Shown here piece after piece: positions 1 through 14,243 of a stretch of DNA of 64,000 bases. Within the stretch, counting starts at the first letter, position 1; each line of letters begins with the position of its first letter. Position numbers and translations under genes: made by a program. The notes beneath the pieces are model-generated. The model was given only the letters and a program-made list of their open reading frames with translations, did not search any database and had not been told where the DNA came from. The DNA comes from Icerya purchasi (taxonomy: Eukaryota; Arthropoda; Insecta; Hemiptera; Monophlebidae): assembly GCA_039619475.1 (NCBI GenBank), contig CM077116.1, forward strand, positions 30,763,183-30,827,182, given 5' to 3'.

Positions 1-520
1 TTAATCTAAAAAAGAAATAGGCATCTGCGAAACGTTTTGATAAAAACATGTACGTGCATATGTATCATTATGTCGTGTAATCTATCCTATCGTGGAGATA
101 TCGTGATTATGACCTATTCATCTGATGTTTAATCATCGCCACTGGTATCTGTTGCGAGTCAGCCAAACGCACTCTACGAATTTTTTTCCAACAGTTGTTT
201 GTATCATGTCTGACCATCTCGTTGGAACGCGGCCACATCTTCTTTTCCCTTCTACTTTTCCTTTAAGAATTATTATCTCCAATCCATCCGTCCTTATTAT
301 ATATGATCACTAATGTATTCCAATATTCTAATTACTTCTGACACGATAATCTCCTTTTCGTCATGTCTACTTGTTGTAATGCCGAACCGGTTCCTTTGTC
401 TATCCCCCGGATTCGTAACATTCGTCTCCAACAGTACATTTCTATTTTTTCAAGGTTGTATTTTCGTGCATTTTCTATTAGTAGCCGAATAGCGCAGTAC
501 TTACACTATACTTCAGAAGT

Positions 521-530
521 ACGTGTGTGC

Positions 531-560
<30 letters not shown>
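521..560. repeat. (GT)n/(TA)n microsatellite
   Basis: A short GT run passes into an uninterrupted TA run. It abuts the 3' end of the minus-strand SINE at 561-803 and may be the tail of that SINE. Confidence 0.9.
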
Positions 561-561
<1 letters not shown>

Positions 562-803
562 CTTGACAGGGTGTCTGGAGGATTGTGAGTTGAGGTTTAC
601 AATGTACTAAATCTGACGGCACTGAAGTGAGTAGGAGGGCTAGTTCCTTTCTCTCGGCCTCCTTTACTTCCCCAGATTTCGCTGGTATCCAGGTATTTCA
701 GGATGGGTAAACCTGGGAGCGACTTGGATCAAGAGCAAGATAAGTCTCGAACCCGCGACCTGTGGTTTGGTAGCCATGCACCTTAACTACTAGGCTACCA
801 CGC
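561..803 (-). mobile_element. tRNA-derived SINE, family A, copy 1
   Basis: Read on the minus strand, the element opens with a tRNA-like head: a box-A-like stretch (TAGCCTAGTAGTTAAGG), then a box-B-like stretch (GGGTTCGAGAC), as in an internal RNA polymerase III promoter. About 170 bases of non-tRNA body follow, ending at a TA microsatellite. A diverged copy with the same head and body lies on the + strand at 33495-33780, and a body fragment lies at 38650-38775. Repetition plus the paired A and B boxes support a SINE rather than a lone tRNA gene. The head lacks a clean cloverleaf, so I do not call it a functional tRNA. Confidence 0.8.
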
Positions 804-806
804 TAT

Positions 807-810
<4 letters not shown>

Positions 811-892
<82 letters not shown>
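811..892. repeat. (TA)n microsatellite
   Basis: About 80 bases of near-perfect TA repeat lie between SINE A (561-803) and SINE B (893-1248). The run may have grown from the 3' tail of the downstream minus-strand SINE B. Confidence 0.95.
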
Positions 893-895
<3 letters not shown>

Positions 896-1248
896 ATATT
901 ACTTGATTCCAAGCGTCGTGACTACATATTTGTACAATCTAGCTGTACAGAATAGGTAGCGCTCATGGCAGCTGTTATACGCAACGGAGTGTACACACTC
1001 AAGACTACATTCGAAACTGATGGTAGCGCTGCTTGTTATCGCGTTACAAGTGTAATCCCGCATTTGTCTGCTGTGTACTAACTAGCGAGCATATAATGGT
1101 ATACTTGGTGGTTTTCCATTGCCTTCCACGTGAAAAAGCAAGTATTTAATTTTAATTTTTCGTAATACTTTCTGTCATCGCCCGGGATCGAACCCGAGAC
1201 TTCTGTAACGGAAGCCAAGCGTTCTAGCAACTAGGCTATCGCGACGAC
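893..1248 (-). mobile_element. tRNA-derived SINE, family B, copy 1
   Basis: The minus strand begins with a tRNA-like head: box A like TAGCCTAGTTGCTAGAACG and box B like GGTTCGATCCC. A body of about 280 bases follows, containing a conserved CACGTGGAAGGCAATGG segment. A second full copy sits at 46336-46712 with clear target site duplications, which fixes the element's length at roughly 375 bases. A 3' body fragment also lies at about 33780-33905. Confidence 0.85.
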
Positions 1249-3434
1249 TTTATATACACATATATATTTTTTTATATACATATATATATATAATATGAAT
1301 ATGAAGTGAAACTAATAAAATTTTAGTTACTGAAACAAATATTACTAACTAATCCAATGAACGTAACTACAAAAATAAATTCAGGAATCGTTTTTGTTAA
1401 ATAAATTAAGAAGTTGTAATTTGAAGAAAATTTTCCGTCTTAGTTTTACAACCTACATAGCGGAAAAAGTCCGCTAATTTTTTAATTTATTTGTTTAACC
1501 GCATTAGCGTTTCGTCTTGATTTCCTACAGCCGGGAACCGACGAATGTGACATTTCTTAGCTGAAAGCCGTCTTAATGACGCTGTTATCAACTGGGAGAA
1601 CCTTAAAACGTTCTCGCCGAACCTCTCTTTAATTTTAGTTGTTAAATTCCTGGCAAGGTGTTTTACCGCTTAATAAAAAAGTCGCCGAAATATTTTATAA
1701 ATCTAAGGGAAATAATTTTTGCCGTTTAAATCCACATAAACTGTTTACGCGGTTCTTTTCGAAGCGTAAAAAAAGAGTTTCAAAAAAAGTCTAATTTGCG
1801 GTCTTCATAAGTTTTACAAGCAGCTAAAAGTGGTTAAAAGTGGTTAAAAGAGACTGAAATATAAACAAAAATGAAAAGAATGAGGCGCTGCCCGATATAC
1901 GTGCCGTAATATATTTTAACTTCAAACTCCACCTAGTGGCGACGTCCGTGAACCTCTAGATTTTCTGTAATTCTTATAGAAGAGCCCCGGTTTTAACATT
2001 CTGCACAAAATGATAACGTTTTTTTTTTTTTTCCTTTTTCTCATAGTAATCAAAAAAATTTACAGAACTGATACATTTTATTTACTATTTGAATGACAAT
2101 TACAACCTCCATATAACATGACGCGCAAATCGTACAGAATTTCGTATTTCCCCGATCGTAAGAATAACATCATTGCTGTGTAACTCCTCGATCCTTCGTT
2201 TTTTATCATTAGGAAACTCCTTAAATCCCCAGATATGATTAATACTTAAAATGAGTAAATTTCAACTGACCACTTCAGTCTTTAAAAGAATAACAATAAT
2301 TTACCATGTGCTCGTTATTACAGATGAATAATATTCGAAACTTGTTGGCGAATTAATTTGTTATAATTTATTTACATTATATTTTTTATGATTTGTTATT
2401 TAACTTGCGTTTAAATGAATAATTTTAAAAAAAAACAAAAAAAAAAACTGTAAACTGTACCCGACAAAAAAAGGGAATTTATTAATTCGGCTGTAAATTC
2501 ATTTTTCGTTCACTGAAAAACTACGAAAGAAAGAGAAAATAAAAAAAAATTACAATTCAGATTAATAAAAAATATAATAGAAAAAAAAAAAAAATAGTGG
2601 TAAAAGGCTAGTAGTGATCGAGTCACCTTCTTCTGTTCGCGATATGATGTCACACACGTATTCTAATATTGTTTGAAAATGATTTTCGTTTAAATTTAGA
2701 TTCGGGTTTACATGTATGCAGATAGCCGTATAAACATGTAACACTGGGCTGCTAGCCATTTGACACTCGTGCACGTAATGTTCCTAAACACAGTTACCGC
2801 ACTCCTCAGCTGACCGATAATCGTATTTTTGCCACCTTTTAGTGTGTGTATAGATGTAAGATTACTAAACAAAATCTGTTCTCATCTAGCCAGTTGCGTC
2901 AGTTGCAAAATTTGTACACTCCTAGATGGGCTTGCGGACAGTGCAACTACATAACACGCGCCATTGTAATAAATGACATGTCAGTGTGTGTGCGTACGTG
3001 TGTGGGCCATATTTGTTGTGTTTTCGTTACTAATTACGTCGGCTAAGAAGAACGAAAAAGAAGGGAAAAAAACAGAAAGTAGAAAATTCTAAACTAAAAT
3101 TTTACACTACTTGTTCTTAGCGCGAACGAAATCATCGGCGGTGCGCTCTTGTCGAGTAATATAGCAAAAATGATATTATTAACTGCTACGAAAGAACTGC
3201 TTTTCCACGTTCGACTTTCGTTTTTTAAACGATTCTTCTGCATCTCGTTCATTCAAAAATTATTATTATTTTATTAATTCCTTTTTTTTTTTTTTTTTTT
3301 ATTTATTTATTTATTTTTCGTACTATTTTTCCTTCTTTGCCGTTCATGTCCGGGTTTTTCTGTACTGTGCTTTTTGTCTAAGTGTCGCTCGTCATTCACG
3401 ATTGTGTATCGTTTGTTTTGCGAAATTCTCCGCA
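1249..3434. other. AT-rich non-coding tract
   Basis: No supported gene is visible. There are poly-A and poly-T runs, a short TA microsatellite near 1255-1292 and small open frames without motifs or usable splice context. A poly-T run plus an ATTT-repeat tract near 3280-3318 just precedes the candidate exon at 3457. Confidence 0.6.
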
Positions 3435-3456
3435 GTTCTTCGATTCCAACTTTTGC

Positions 3457-3659
3457 ATGGCTTTTCCGGATTCGGAAATTTCGTTGTTAACGACCATCAA
3501 AAATTTGAAAACGACTAGCGATGACGACGATATGTCGAGTAGTGTCACACAGGGTGCAGACAGTGGTAGTTCGACAAATTTTTCACCGTCCACAGTCCTA
3601 CCGTACACTATAAATTCGGTGAAAAATTGTTTATTTACATTCCAATCGCATGCCTCCAG
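3457..3659 (+). CDS. Candidate first (or internal) coding exon a
   Basis: An ATG at 3457 opens 67 codons plus two bases, ending at a plausible donor (CCTCCAG then gttagc). The predicted peptide is rich in Ser, Thr and Asp and is not a simple repeat; it has no domain I recognise. The same frame is open upstream to a good acceptor (ttctccgcag ending at 3434), so an internal exon 3435-3659 is also possible. The exon ends in phase 2. That is the phase required by the exon at 20423, where the joining codon would be AG+G, followed by Trp-Phe-Arg-His. No downstream exon is proved by transcript data. It may be a chance ORF. Confidence 0.3.
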
Positions 3660-6600
3660 GTTAGCACTAATCTTACGCTTATTATTATTATCCCTTTTTT
3701 TTTTTTTTTTTTTTTATGAAATAACAGAATAAATATTTATACAGCGTCTTCTGTAAAAATTAATGGAAATATTTATGAAATTACAATAGAAAACATACTT
3801 GTGAAAATACATGAAATCTGCGTTTCCTCTCTCTCTCTCCCCCTATTTATCTATCTAAAAAAAGTTGAGGTTGTATTAAACGATTAAGTAATTTGCGCGT
3901 AAGCCTTCGTGTCCTGTTCTGAACACCTAATTACATGATTTATTTAAAATATTTCATAGTACCTTGGAATCTACCTGGAACACTAATAAAGCTAACAACA
4001 TAGTAATACTGCAATGAACACTTATTAGAAACTTATAATTGCAACGCGTTTCGAAGGACTTTGTGCTCGCGGAATACTATAATGGACCTTTTAAATTCGA
4101 AACGCGTCGTAATTTTAATTATTTTAATAAACGTTTATTTCAGTATTATTAATATCGTAAATAATGCGAGGTCTCGAAGGAAAATATTAAAACTAACGAA
4201 ATATTAATCGTTTATCGTTATCCATGCTAACCTAATCAACAATCTAGTGATGAGAAAAATTGAAGAATAAAAAAAAAAAAATAGAAAACGAGACGATTAA
4301 GTAACGATCATCTTTTTATCGTTATCGTTAGTATGAATAGCAGTTCCTTTTTTTTTTTTTATAATATATGTTAGGTATTCGATTTCTGGGTTTCACAGCT
4401 CTGATGATGAGTTCTTCACAATCCACAACTCGCTTGTGATCAGAATCCAGAGAAAGATTTTTATAATTACGAAGAAAGATACAGTATGCGAGATGAATTT
4501 TGAAGAAAAAGTAAAGATGAATCAACAGTAGTACACATATGATTAGGTCGAAGAAGGAATTTTTAACTAGATGTTTAATGTCGTTTTTTAATTTTATTAT
4601 TTTAAAAAAAATTACCATAATTATTGCGAAAATTCTTCATTGTATTTTCTATGCGAGCAACACATTCTTCTTAACGAATGATAACGACACTATTATAAAG
4701 TTAAACACAATCGTTCTAATATTAATTTTAGAGTTTTTTCATTTTTCTTTATTTGATTATTATTATCTTTTTTAATTCGCTTAAATCTGACTAAACGTTT
4801 CAATAAGCTAATTATGATTGTAACCAATTTATATATTAAGTGCATAAATAAATAGTCTTTGATTTTTCAAATAATCTATCAGCCAAATTCATCTTTTTGT
4901 GAAGGTATTTTTTATTTATTTATTTATTTTTTGATTTTTTTTTTTGATTTTTTAAATACCTATAATATCGAAAGCGGATAGATTTTCATTAAATAAAATT
5001 ACAGTCATAGATCAGTGTCTTTCCAATATTACTGGAATCGAAAAAAAGTAGAATTTACTCGAGTTTGGAATTGTTATGACCCATCTTCCTGTATTTCTTT
5101 TTATTTCTGTTCATAATTTATGCGCTATTGGCTCTTTGGTCTACGCATACGACCAAATTACAGTCTAATTATATTTTCTCTTCCTTTTCAATTTTTCTAG
5201 GCGGGAGTTCTTGGTTGTTCTTTTTTTTTTGTTTTTTTTTTTTTTTTTTATATGGCCCCGACAGAAAACCGAAAGTTATTTTCCGTATAAAACACTAGTG
5301 GGGTGTAGATTTTAGAAACTTCGCATGGACATATAATCAGGACACTTACTTTGCCGGATGTTGCAAACATATGAAGTTGTTAAAATTTTTCCATCTGAAA
5401 TTACTGGAATATTACGATTATTGCAAAACTGCAATCGATACGTTCTCATTACGTGAAAGTAATTCCGATTATATTTTGTAACACGAAATGCGCAAAGCGC
5501 GGTAGTAGTGTCTTTCGATTCATTCGGGCTGTTGTTGTATGCGTATAAATTGTTTCAATTAAACAGCGGATTTATGTTTCGCCTGCCTACTTTCGGCAAA
5601 GATAACACTGATCTATGTTGAGATAAATTTCATATGCATCATCTTTTTTGTCGGTGATCAGGAGCGAAGTTATGCGTTAATAAATTTCAACTTTATTAAT
5701 GAGATGCACGCGATGTATCATTTAAAGTGCTAATTAAAAATTGAAAAAGCGCGGCTGGGGTTATGCACTAGGCGAAAGTTCCGAAGAACCATCGCGACGC
5801 ATCGTAATATTCGGTAAGAACGGATTTTTCACGCGCATTCTTTGAACTAGGTTTCTATTCTAGCCCCCCCCCCCCCCCCACCGGTGTACTTTTCAATAAA
5901 ATTTCGCTTAATTTACGTTATTTATATTTTTTTCAATATACTCCGTGCCGCTATACCGCAATGGCGCGATATCGTATTTTACGAGTACGAAAATAGGCGA
6001 TTGCAGCAACGGGGGAATTATTCACAAATGATCGAACTAGGAAATTTTATCCATTTGGAGCAGTTAAAGTTAGGCAGTCGCTAGTAGGCACCACGATATA
6101 ATTAGTAAAACAGCAGTTCCGACTTATACAATAATAAACCGTCATTAGTGAAAAACCCTGCAAGCTGGTCGGCAGTTTAAAGGGTTAAAAAGCTGGCTCG
6201 ACCGTTTAGCCTAGTGCTACGACGATCTGTCGAAGTAGAATCAGTGATTACTAATGATTATAGGAATGACGTTAAGTACTCTTGATATTGCTCTAGCCGT
6301 ATTATACTAGTATTATTATCGAGTACCTCATATATAGGCAACGTGTGTGTCTCGTTCGCGTAAATATTTTATTGTACGAATGTCGTTGTTTTGGTTATTA
6401 TTTTCGTAGGCAGCATTATTTCAATATTGTTATCGACTTTATTGTATGCAAGAATGCGTAGTACGGTACAATTAATTGTATCATCTGTTACAACACCGGC
6501 GGTATTGTCGAGGAGGAGATCTCTTTTGTTCTGCTACGAAATGCACACGCGCTATTTTATACAGAATTACACGCGAGCCAATATTCCTCTGCCGAACGTT

Positions 6601-6907
6601 TACGCAGTCTCTGTGCTAGAACCGATTGAGCTGACGAATCGTTCGCCCGGATTCACGTTTCTCTTAGTAATAATCGGTACGATCGATCGGTCGCGATACC
6701 TTCGAACAATTTCGATCTTTCATTTTTTGTCGTTTCCTCCGCACGCGATTGCCGCTAACGATTTTCCGAGCCTAGCAGTTTTTCGGTTTTCTCTTTTACA
6801 TGTTTTTTATTAACTAATTTTCGCGTGGTGCCCTTCCGGTTTTATTATTAACTAATTAATTAAGCAATTAATTAATTCATTAATCAATCAATCGATCAAT
6901 CGATAGA
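3660..6907. other. Intron-like / upstream tract with short inverted repeat
   Basis: Mostly AT-rich sequence with homopolymers and a poly-C run (about 5864-5879). An inverted repeat with 12-base perfect arms (ACGCGTTTCGAA) lies at 4037-4114. From about 5740 onward the sequence is visibly richer in CG dinucleotides, leading up to the candidate exon at 6908. The 140-codon frame at 6391-6813 has no family motif and I treat it as chance. Confidence 0.45.
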
Positions 6908-7029
6908 ATGAATAAAAACGGTACTTTCGGTGGTGGCGTTGGAGGAGGAGGACCCGTTCCTCGTTATTTGCGCGCAATTAGCAAGAGGAAGAAAAAGAAA
7001 AAATCGCAGATCGCGATTATATCGAACAA
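6908..7029 (+). CDS. Candidate first coding exon b
   Basis: An ATG at 6908 lies in a CpG-rich stretch after a long AT-repeat leader, and opens 40 codons plus two bases. The peptide has a Gly-rich run, then Pro-Val-Pro-Arg-Tyr, then a strongly basic run of Lys and Arg (about residues 26-32). A strong donor (gtacgt) starts at 7030. Phase 2 matches the acceptor exon at 20423; the joining codon would be AAG (Lys). A promoter with initiating exon is the simplest reading: an N-terminal variant of the downstream RhoGEF-like gene. A separate gene or chance ORF remains possible, since no transcript evidence is available. Confidence 0.4.
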
Positions 7030-10000
7030 GTACGTTCGTTTCAGAGTAATAACATTTTAACTATCGCGGTGAATGTTCTTACCGAAGGAAAATTTCATAT
7101 CGCTAAATAGCACTTTCGATTCGGATCTAAATTCTTTCTAAAAGCAGCGTCTCGTTCGCTTTAGTCTGCAAACGTTTCTAAGCCAAACCATCGTTCTTCT
7201 ACATCTATTTCCAATCACTATAATAATTCGTAGCCGGTTTGGTTCGACCGTTGCTTTATTACGTCTCTCCGCTACTAAAATGTAAACTGAAAGCTGTTGA
7301 GTTGGCCGTGTATTATCAGACCCTCTCCTTCGTGTGTCGTTGTTGTAGATGTTCCGATTAAATGACTTTTACCTATCACGCAAATATCTTTGTTGGCGCA
7401 TAACTGTCAATGAAATTCAGATAAGCTACATGTCCAGCAAAGCTAAAAACAAAAAGAAAACAAGTATAGCTTTATTTAAATGCTGAAGTGTTAAAATAAT
7501 AGTTTTTATGCGTTAAAAATATCGGTATGATGACGAATCTGGCAACACTTTTGATAATTATTATCATACATACTTATATTATATAACTTGTTTGAAATTA
7601 AAACAACGGGAATTTTTGTTAAATACAAGTGATACGTAGGGACATAAGCGGAAAATATGTTATTTAAATTTTTCAAAAAACACGTTCAACATACGACATA
7701 TCGCTAGTATAGTAAACGTGTGCGTTGGTGTCTGCTGTAAGCTTAATTATTTATCCACATTTACGTAGAAAGTAAATGAAAAAAAAAAAAAAAAAAAAAA
7801 GAAACATACTCATTCCCGAAAATAATCTTACACATCTATTTACAATTTAACTTTATTACAAACGTCGTACAACTTTTTCCTAGTTGTAGAATTTTCGGCG
7901 GCGCACTTACATACGTATATATTTAAAAGCGTAACAGTAAGTTCAGCATTGCGCTCGATAAACGCCGGACACTGGACAAATAACAATTCAATACTGGCAA
8001 AAAATTTAAAAAAAATGCGAATAATCCGATATCTAGCAGCTGCTTTGAAAAAAATAAAAAAAAAAAAAAACCTTTCTTCCACTATCCACACAAGCAGTAT
8101 CCACTCCATCAACAACAAACACACAAAACGATCAAAATTATGTCTTTTCAGATTAATTAATATTACCGAAAGAGCCCGATATAAATTTTAATCTTAACAA
8201 ACAGAACGAAAAAACAATCTAGTATAGCAATTAATATACAAATGTAGGGCAAACTAAATATTTAAATGGTGTCAGGCAAAAGTGAAAGATAAAAACGGTA
8301 CGAGGCATACGGAATTTACAACATTTTAATTTAAATTAATTTTCCGTTTATGTACTTATTTTTATTAAACTGATTTTATACTCGCATAGGCGAGATTATG
8401 TGATATTTTATACGCGATTGAGAACACATTTCCTGCTCTAGATTTTTCATTTCATAAACCAGTCGGATGATATTTTTGTAACTGTGAAAAGTTTAATATT
8501 ATTAATATTATTAATAATTCGTTTGTAATTTTTAAACTGCTCTGAACGAGAGAAGTCCGCTTAAAACAAAACCTATATATATTATATATCATCGTTCGCA
8601 TTGCCATTGGACTATATCGATTTTCAAACCTCCATTCCTTCTGGAAGAGATTAATTACCATTTGTAATTCTAGCCGCTCCATCATTATATGTGGAAAATT
8701 ATCATCACGCCCTAAAGTAGATGTATAATTTTATTAATATTGAAAGGATGCTAAAAGGATTTTCGCTGTTACATCACACGCGCTCGCGCGCGCGCGTGGG
8801 AACTGAACTGCCGAAACAGCTGTAAATGATTACAGTCGTCTCGTACTAGCTTTAATATAATCGCGTTCGCAATTTTCCGGAACGAATAATTTCCGTAATT
8901 AATAATGTCCTTCCGAAAAAGAGAGGAGGATTGTGAAACTCGGTATAATCGCTTCTGTCTGCTGCCCCGTTTCTACATTAAACCGCTAATCCGAAAACAA
9001 GCATGGAAGTAATATAAACCGGTTTTTCGTTGTTTTTTGTTGTTGTTTTTTTTTATATAAGTTTTTGGCCTCACAAGGAAATCCTCATCGACTGTCATTA
9101 CCAGCAAAAGTAATATTAACGAGTGTGAACTAATTTACAGTGCGATAAGAATTTAGCTAACTAAAAGATATAAAACATGGGGTGATTACAGTTATTAATT
9201 TGCACGAGGAAGGAAATAAATCAGCGAGAGGACTTCATCGTTGCGAAAATGGTCTAGGTAGAATAAGGAAAATAAGTAATAGAAAACAGGATTGACTAGT
9301 TAAGATGGTGTAAATAATAACATTAGAAAATAAACATACGTTGATAATCAGAGTTTAACGATATCGATAATTTAGATTTGTTTCTGAACAAAAATATAAT
9401 ATAAATAATGCGGTGATTAACTTTTTTTGTAATTTATTTTTTTCTTTTGTTTTTTTTTTAAATTTTATACGAGAGTTCTTTCTTGGGAAGTGTTATTATA
9501 ATAAGGTGATGAAGTTCTGCAAACTACCCGGAGTTTTCCTAAATTTCCACGTTGTGTTCGCTTAGTATGACATTCAGCGTCGTGTCGTCACAGTAGATGA
9601 CACCATTCGGCTTTTAATTATATCAATACATAGTCTGTCCTTAGTTTCTCCTGATAACATCGAGGTAGAAATTAATAGATACATCGATGTGCGACTTTTT
9701 CACTCTATTACCAATTTCTAATCCTAGTTCTTCCTGCTCCTTATAACATATTTTCCTCCCTACCTACCTTTTTTGCTAATTCCCTTATTATATTCCCGTT
9801 ATTTCCAATCGCATAGTAATGTGACGTACATTCCTTTGCTGCTGGGCCAATGTGCCCCTCCTAAAAAAAAAAAAAAATGTTCCATATTGAATTGTATTAA
9901 TATACCAGCAGTGTGTAAACTTTAAAAGATACAAACATGATTATGGATCAAAAGTCATCCGGAACTAGCCGGCATTTTTAATGTAAATTTTTTATGTATA

Positions 10001-13000
10001 TCTGCTGTTTGCGTTTTTATTTATTTGCGTAATTAAAATTTTTAGCTAGACGAATGATGTTTAATTAGAAAGAGAATTAAAAGAGTGTATTCACGCGAAA
10101 GCAAAGCGAAGTGACTGATACGATTTGCTGATACCATGTTCATTCTTAAAACGGTTCATTTTATCATTTGCATTTTCCTCGTCTTTTCGCGGGTATCGAG
10201 GTTACGCCCGCGCGCAATCTACAACAGAAGTTTCAATTTATTTGCTCATATGTGTTGACTAACAACTCAATGACAATTTCGTGAAACGCTCTTTAAAAAA
10301 GAAAAAAAAACTATACCGCCTTCTAGAAACATGTTTAAGATTTGGGGAGATATAATTTAAAACGGGTTATTAAGTAAAAAAAAACAGAAAAATTAAGATT
10401 AAGTGTAATGATAAATTTTCTTTAGGAGCTACACTGAAGACCGGAGTGAACAGGATGTTTAGCATTAAAGTCACCTGCTAAAATGACTTTATTGTGGAAG
10501 CGAATTAATGTTGTGATATCAGCATCTATTTTGGGTTTGTTGAGAGTGTTCAATAAGTAGAGAAAATAATGAAATTTGCTATCGAGAGTGTTAATGATAC
10601 ACTACTCTGTCCCCTCATTGTATATCTAATATATACACTAATAAGCTATCTAAACGTATTTCAAGCTCTATTTAGTTCTTACGCTTTACGTGAAAATGCC
10701 GTTGAGGCTGAAAAAAACTGAATCTTTACACGATTTAGCGATAAATACGAAATGAATGTGAATAAATCAAAAATTCTACATAATAAATGAGATTAATTGC
10801 CTTTATAATGGCAGTGTTGCTATTAACTAAACACCCGGGGATAACAGTTGAGACAATATACAAAATTTAAATAGAAAACTCATCATCGATAATGTATCAT
10901 CTTAAACTAATCCCCGTGCAAAACGGAATCATCAAGTCTAAGTATGCAGTTCGAATATTGAAGGGCGGTGCCAAAAAGTCAAAAAAGTACAAAAATAAAC
11001 GGGATACAAAAAGAATACTAAAATTAATATTGCCCACAAAAAAAAAAAAAAAAAAAAAAAAAAATTAAACTAAAATCGAAGTCAGCGATGGAAAGAAAAT
11101 GAAAAGAATTAATAGCAAGAACGCGGCATTTCTATTGTAGACCGTTAGATTATAAATTCAATCCAATTAAGTAAACTCGCGATAAGAGAGAAAATTTTTA
11201 GAAATTCAAAAAAATAAATTTATATAACGTATGAAAGACTAGTGCATCTTAGAAGTTAGTAACACGGATAAAATGTCATTAATAAAAGTCTATGTCAATT
11301 TCCTGCGGGTCCCCCTGGTAATGCAGGGATTCGATAAACAAGTTGATTTGTTGGCTCGATTTGCTGCATATGCCCATATATTTCTTAATATTAATCTCCT
11401 ATGTTAAATTTTTGTGATATATTTATCTTTTTTGTTATTCTTTTTTCTAATCCTCAGTCTTCTGTCTATTCGGCCTGCCTTCCCGACCATGATGATGATC
11501 GTTATTTCAATCGTTTTCCATTTGATTTCTTCGCCATAATTTGCTCACTTCATCATCTCTTTTTCATTTTTCTTTATTAATCTCCTGTTTTTTTTGTTGT
11601 TTTTTTTTTTTTTTTTTTTTTTGCCAATTCCACCCTCACGACAGAGGTTTAATTTGCGACGCTAACCTTCCTCGAATCTTTCATGTTCTATAATTGTCCA
11701 CTTCCTTTCATCAGCGATCTAGTTTGTTTTCTTCTTTCTGGTGTCTTGAATCGTAGCGCTAGGTTAATGATCTCAGTTGTTTGAGCCCGAGAAAAAATTT
11801 AAATGAATAAATGAAATAGTTATCAAAACGGAAACGAATAGATATTTGGCTGTATTTGAACTGCATTTTATTTTATTTCAATTCACTTAATGCAATAGTA
11901 AGAGCTCGAATGAGACAGATGAAATATATTTCATAAAAGCGATGATTATAGATATGTGAACTTTTTTCTTTTGAATTAATTAGAAATTATACTAAAATTA
12001 ACAATATTAATAAAAAAGTAAAATATATGAAGTGGATTTAATGACTAAATTACATCGTATAATAAATTGTAATTAAATATTTAGAAATATGTGATGATAA
12101 AATTACGGGCGGTGCCTACGAGACTGATAGTCTTTAGGATTCGAAACTATTAATTTAAAGTATAAAGAACAAGAACAAAAAAAAAAAAAAAAAGTGGAGA
12201 GATATAAACGCTTTTCTTTTTTTCAACTCACCCCTCGTACGCTATAGCAATTGTTCTAACATACTACAACTCCGTATACCCCGCATTGGTTCTGTTCATT
12301 TTCAGTCGTTAAAGTACTATACGAGTATATTATAGATATTTGCGACTTTCGCGAGGTCCTGAAATTGTGAGAAAGGAGAAAACTTCTCATTCTATCAGGC
12401 TGGGTGAAGACTTTGTCATATTGATCGATGACGGAAACAAATCGGCTTGAACATTAGACTATAAAATTGACTGTCGACAAAGACAAGCGTGCAGGCGTTG
12501 TATCGATATTAAAGAACCATGCAAAAGAATAGACGCGGTTGTTTGCAACAAGAATGTTGAAAATCTCTGATATTTCATTCCTATTCGTAAACTTGTAATG
12601 TAAAGTTTCGCAACGGCGCGAGCACACCTCAAAGGGAGGAGTCCGGTAAGGTAATCTGAGCAACAGTCAGAACAGTGTAAAGTTGGAGCGCATTTTTAAA
12701 AAATGAGAGATTCCGTCGTGTGAAAGATATAATAATAATGGTTGAGTCTGAACGAGACGTGTGTCTTGAAAATTTCGCTTCCTGTACCGACTTTGTAAAT
12801 GTTTGGTTTTTTCCCAATCGCTAACCACGTGTAAATCTAATTATATGATGTAAACTACAAAAAAAAAAAAAAAAAATATGCTATTACATCGATTGCGTAA
12901 CAAAATTGTGATTTCAGTTATAACACTTTATCCAGTTGAACGTTTTCATATTGTGCATCGTTAGATTTTTCGTCGGCGACATTATTACAGAGTTATTTTA

Positions 13001-14201
13001 ACGGGGAACAAATCTATACTTAGATAACATATATATATCGAAACTGTACAGAACATTTTTATATTAATAAAATCGTAATATTTTTGCTAGATTATAATTT
13101 ACAGATTAACGAATCGAAACTTTGATGCTTGTGCATCATTGTGTACGGCAGTAAAAAGTTGAGAATTGTATGAAATTCAATAGATTGAAAATATGTATGT
13201 AGCTCGAAGTTTTAAAATTGTATTATAAATTTTTTTTCCAACAGATACGAGTTGTGTAAATTTTTGCATTATCACGCGTTCGATAAACTTTATTTATTAA
13301 TGATGGTAATGAAATAATTTATATTGAACGAAACAAACGTCGAATATTATTGCACCATTATTCATAGAAATATGTTAAAAGCCAACTAATTCATTAAGAT
13401 GCCGCGTAGATGATTAGCTTTGAAGGTGCGTGAAGTTAATAAAACTACAATAATCACGGGGTACTGTCAGAAATAATAATAGGGGACGAATTAAAAAATT
13501 ATAAATTTATTTTCAGCTGAGAATAACGTTAATTTTGAAAGTTTTGTATTTTTTCGCTTTTTCAAATGCACGCTAGATGAAAATTGTGTGGGAGCTAAGT
13601 GTTTCGGTTATTTGTGTTTTTTTGGAATGATTTTTTTTCCTACCGGTCGGTTTTGTTAGATTGCTTTCATTCTGTATTGTGTATTATATTTAAACCGTCG
13701 AGAATGCCCCCTCTACCATAATCTCCGGAGAGACTACTACACCGGTTTTACTAATGACACACACTTGATGGTAGCTAATCGCCATCACTCGAATTATTGG
13801 AACTCGGAACAGTCGATAATTGTCGCGCCAGCAAATTTCAAATTCTGTTGTTTTAATCATTGTTTGTTTGTTTTTCTTTTTTTTCTTTTTTTCCGATTTT
13901 TCCCAGGAAGGCTTTATTATTAAATAAACACGATACGAATTTTTCGGGGAAAAAAAGTAGTACGTGTAGGCGATGTAATTTTCAAGATATTTTTACTTTG
14001 TCAATGAAAGGTTCCCATTTTCTTTTGCCAACAGTTTCAAATTCAGCGTGGCGTTTTAAAATACACGTCCGATTGTTGTTTCCGCTAATAGTGGAATGGC
14101 CAGATTAGGGGAGGGGAAAAAGAAATATACGCGTACATATGTATATTTTTTAATTGATTTTGTCTGTGGGGATTTTTACTTCTGTACTGTTGAAATATAA
14201 A

Positions 14202-14243
<42 letters not shown>

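Noticed and set aside
720..803. Functional tRNA gene
   Set aside because: The A and B boxes are present, but there is no clean acceptor stem, and the sequence continues into a repeated SINE body.
6391..6813. 140-codon open frame on the + strand
   Set aside because: It has no domain, no splice context and a composition like translated CpG-rich non-coding DNA; it probably lies in the leader of the 6908 exon.
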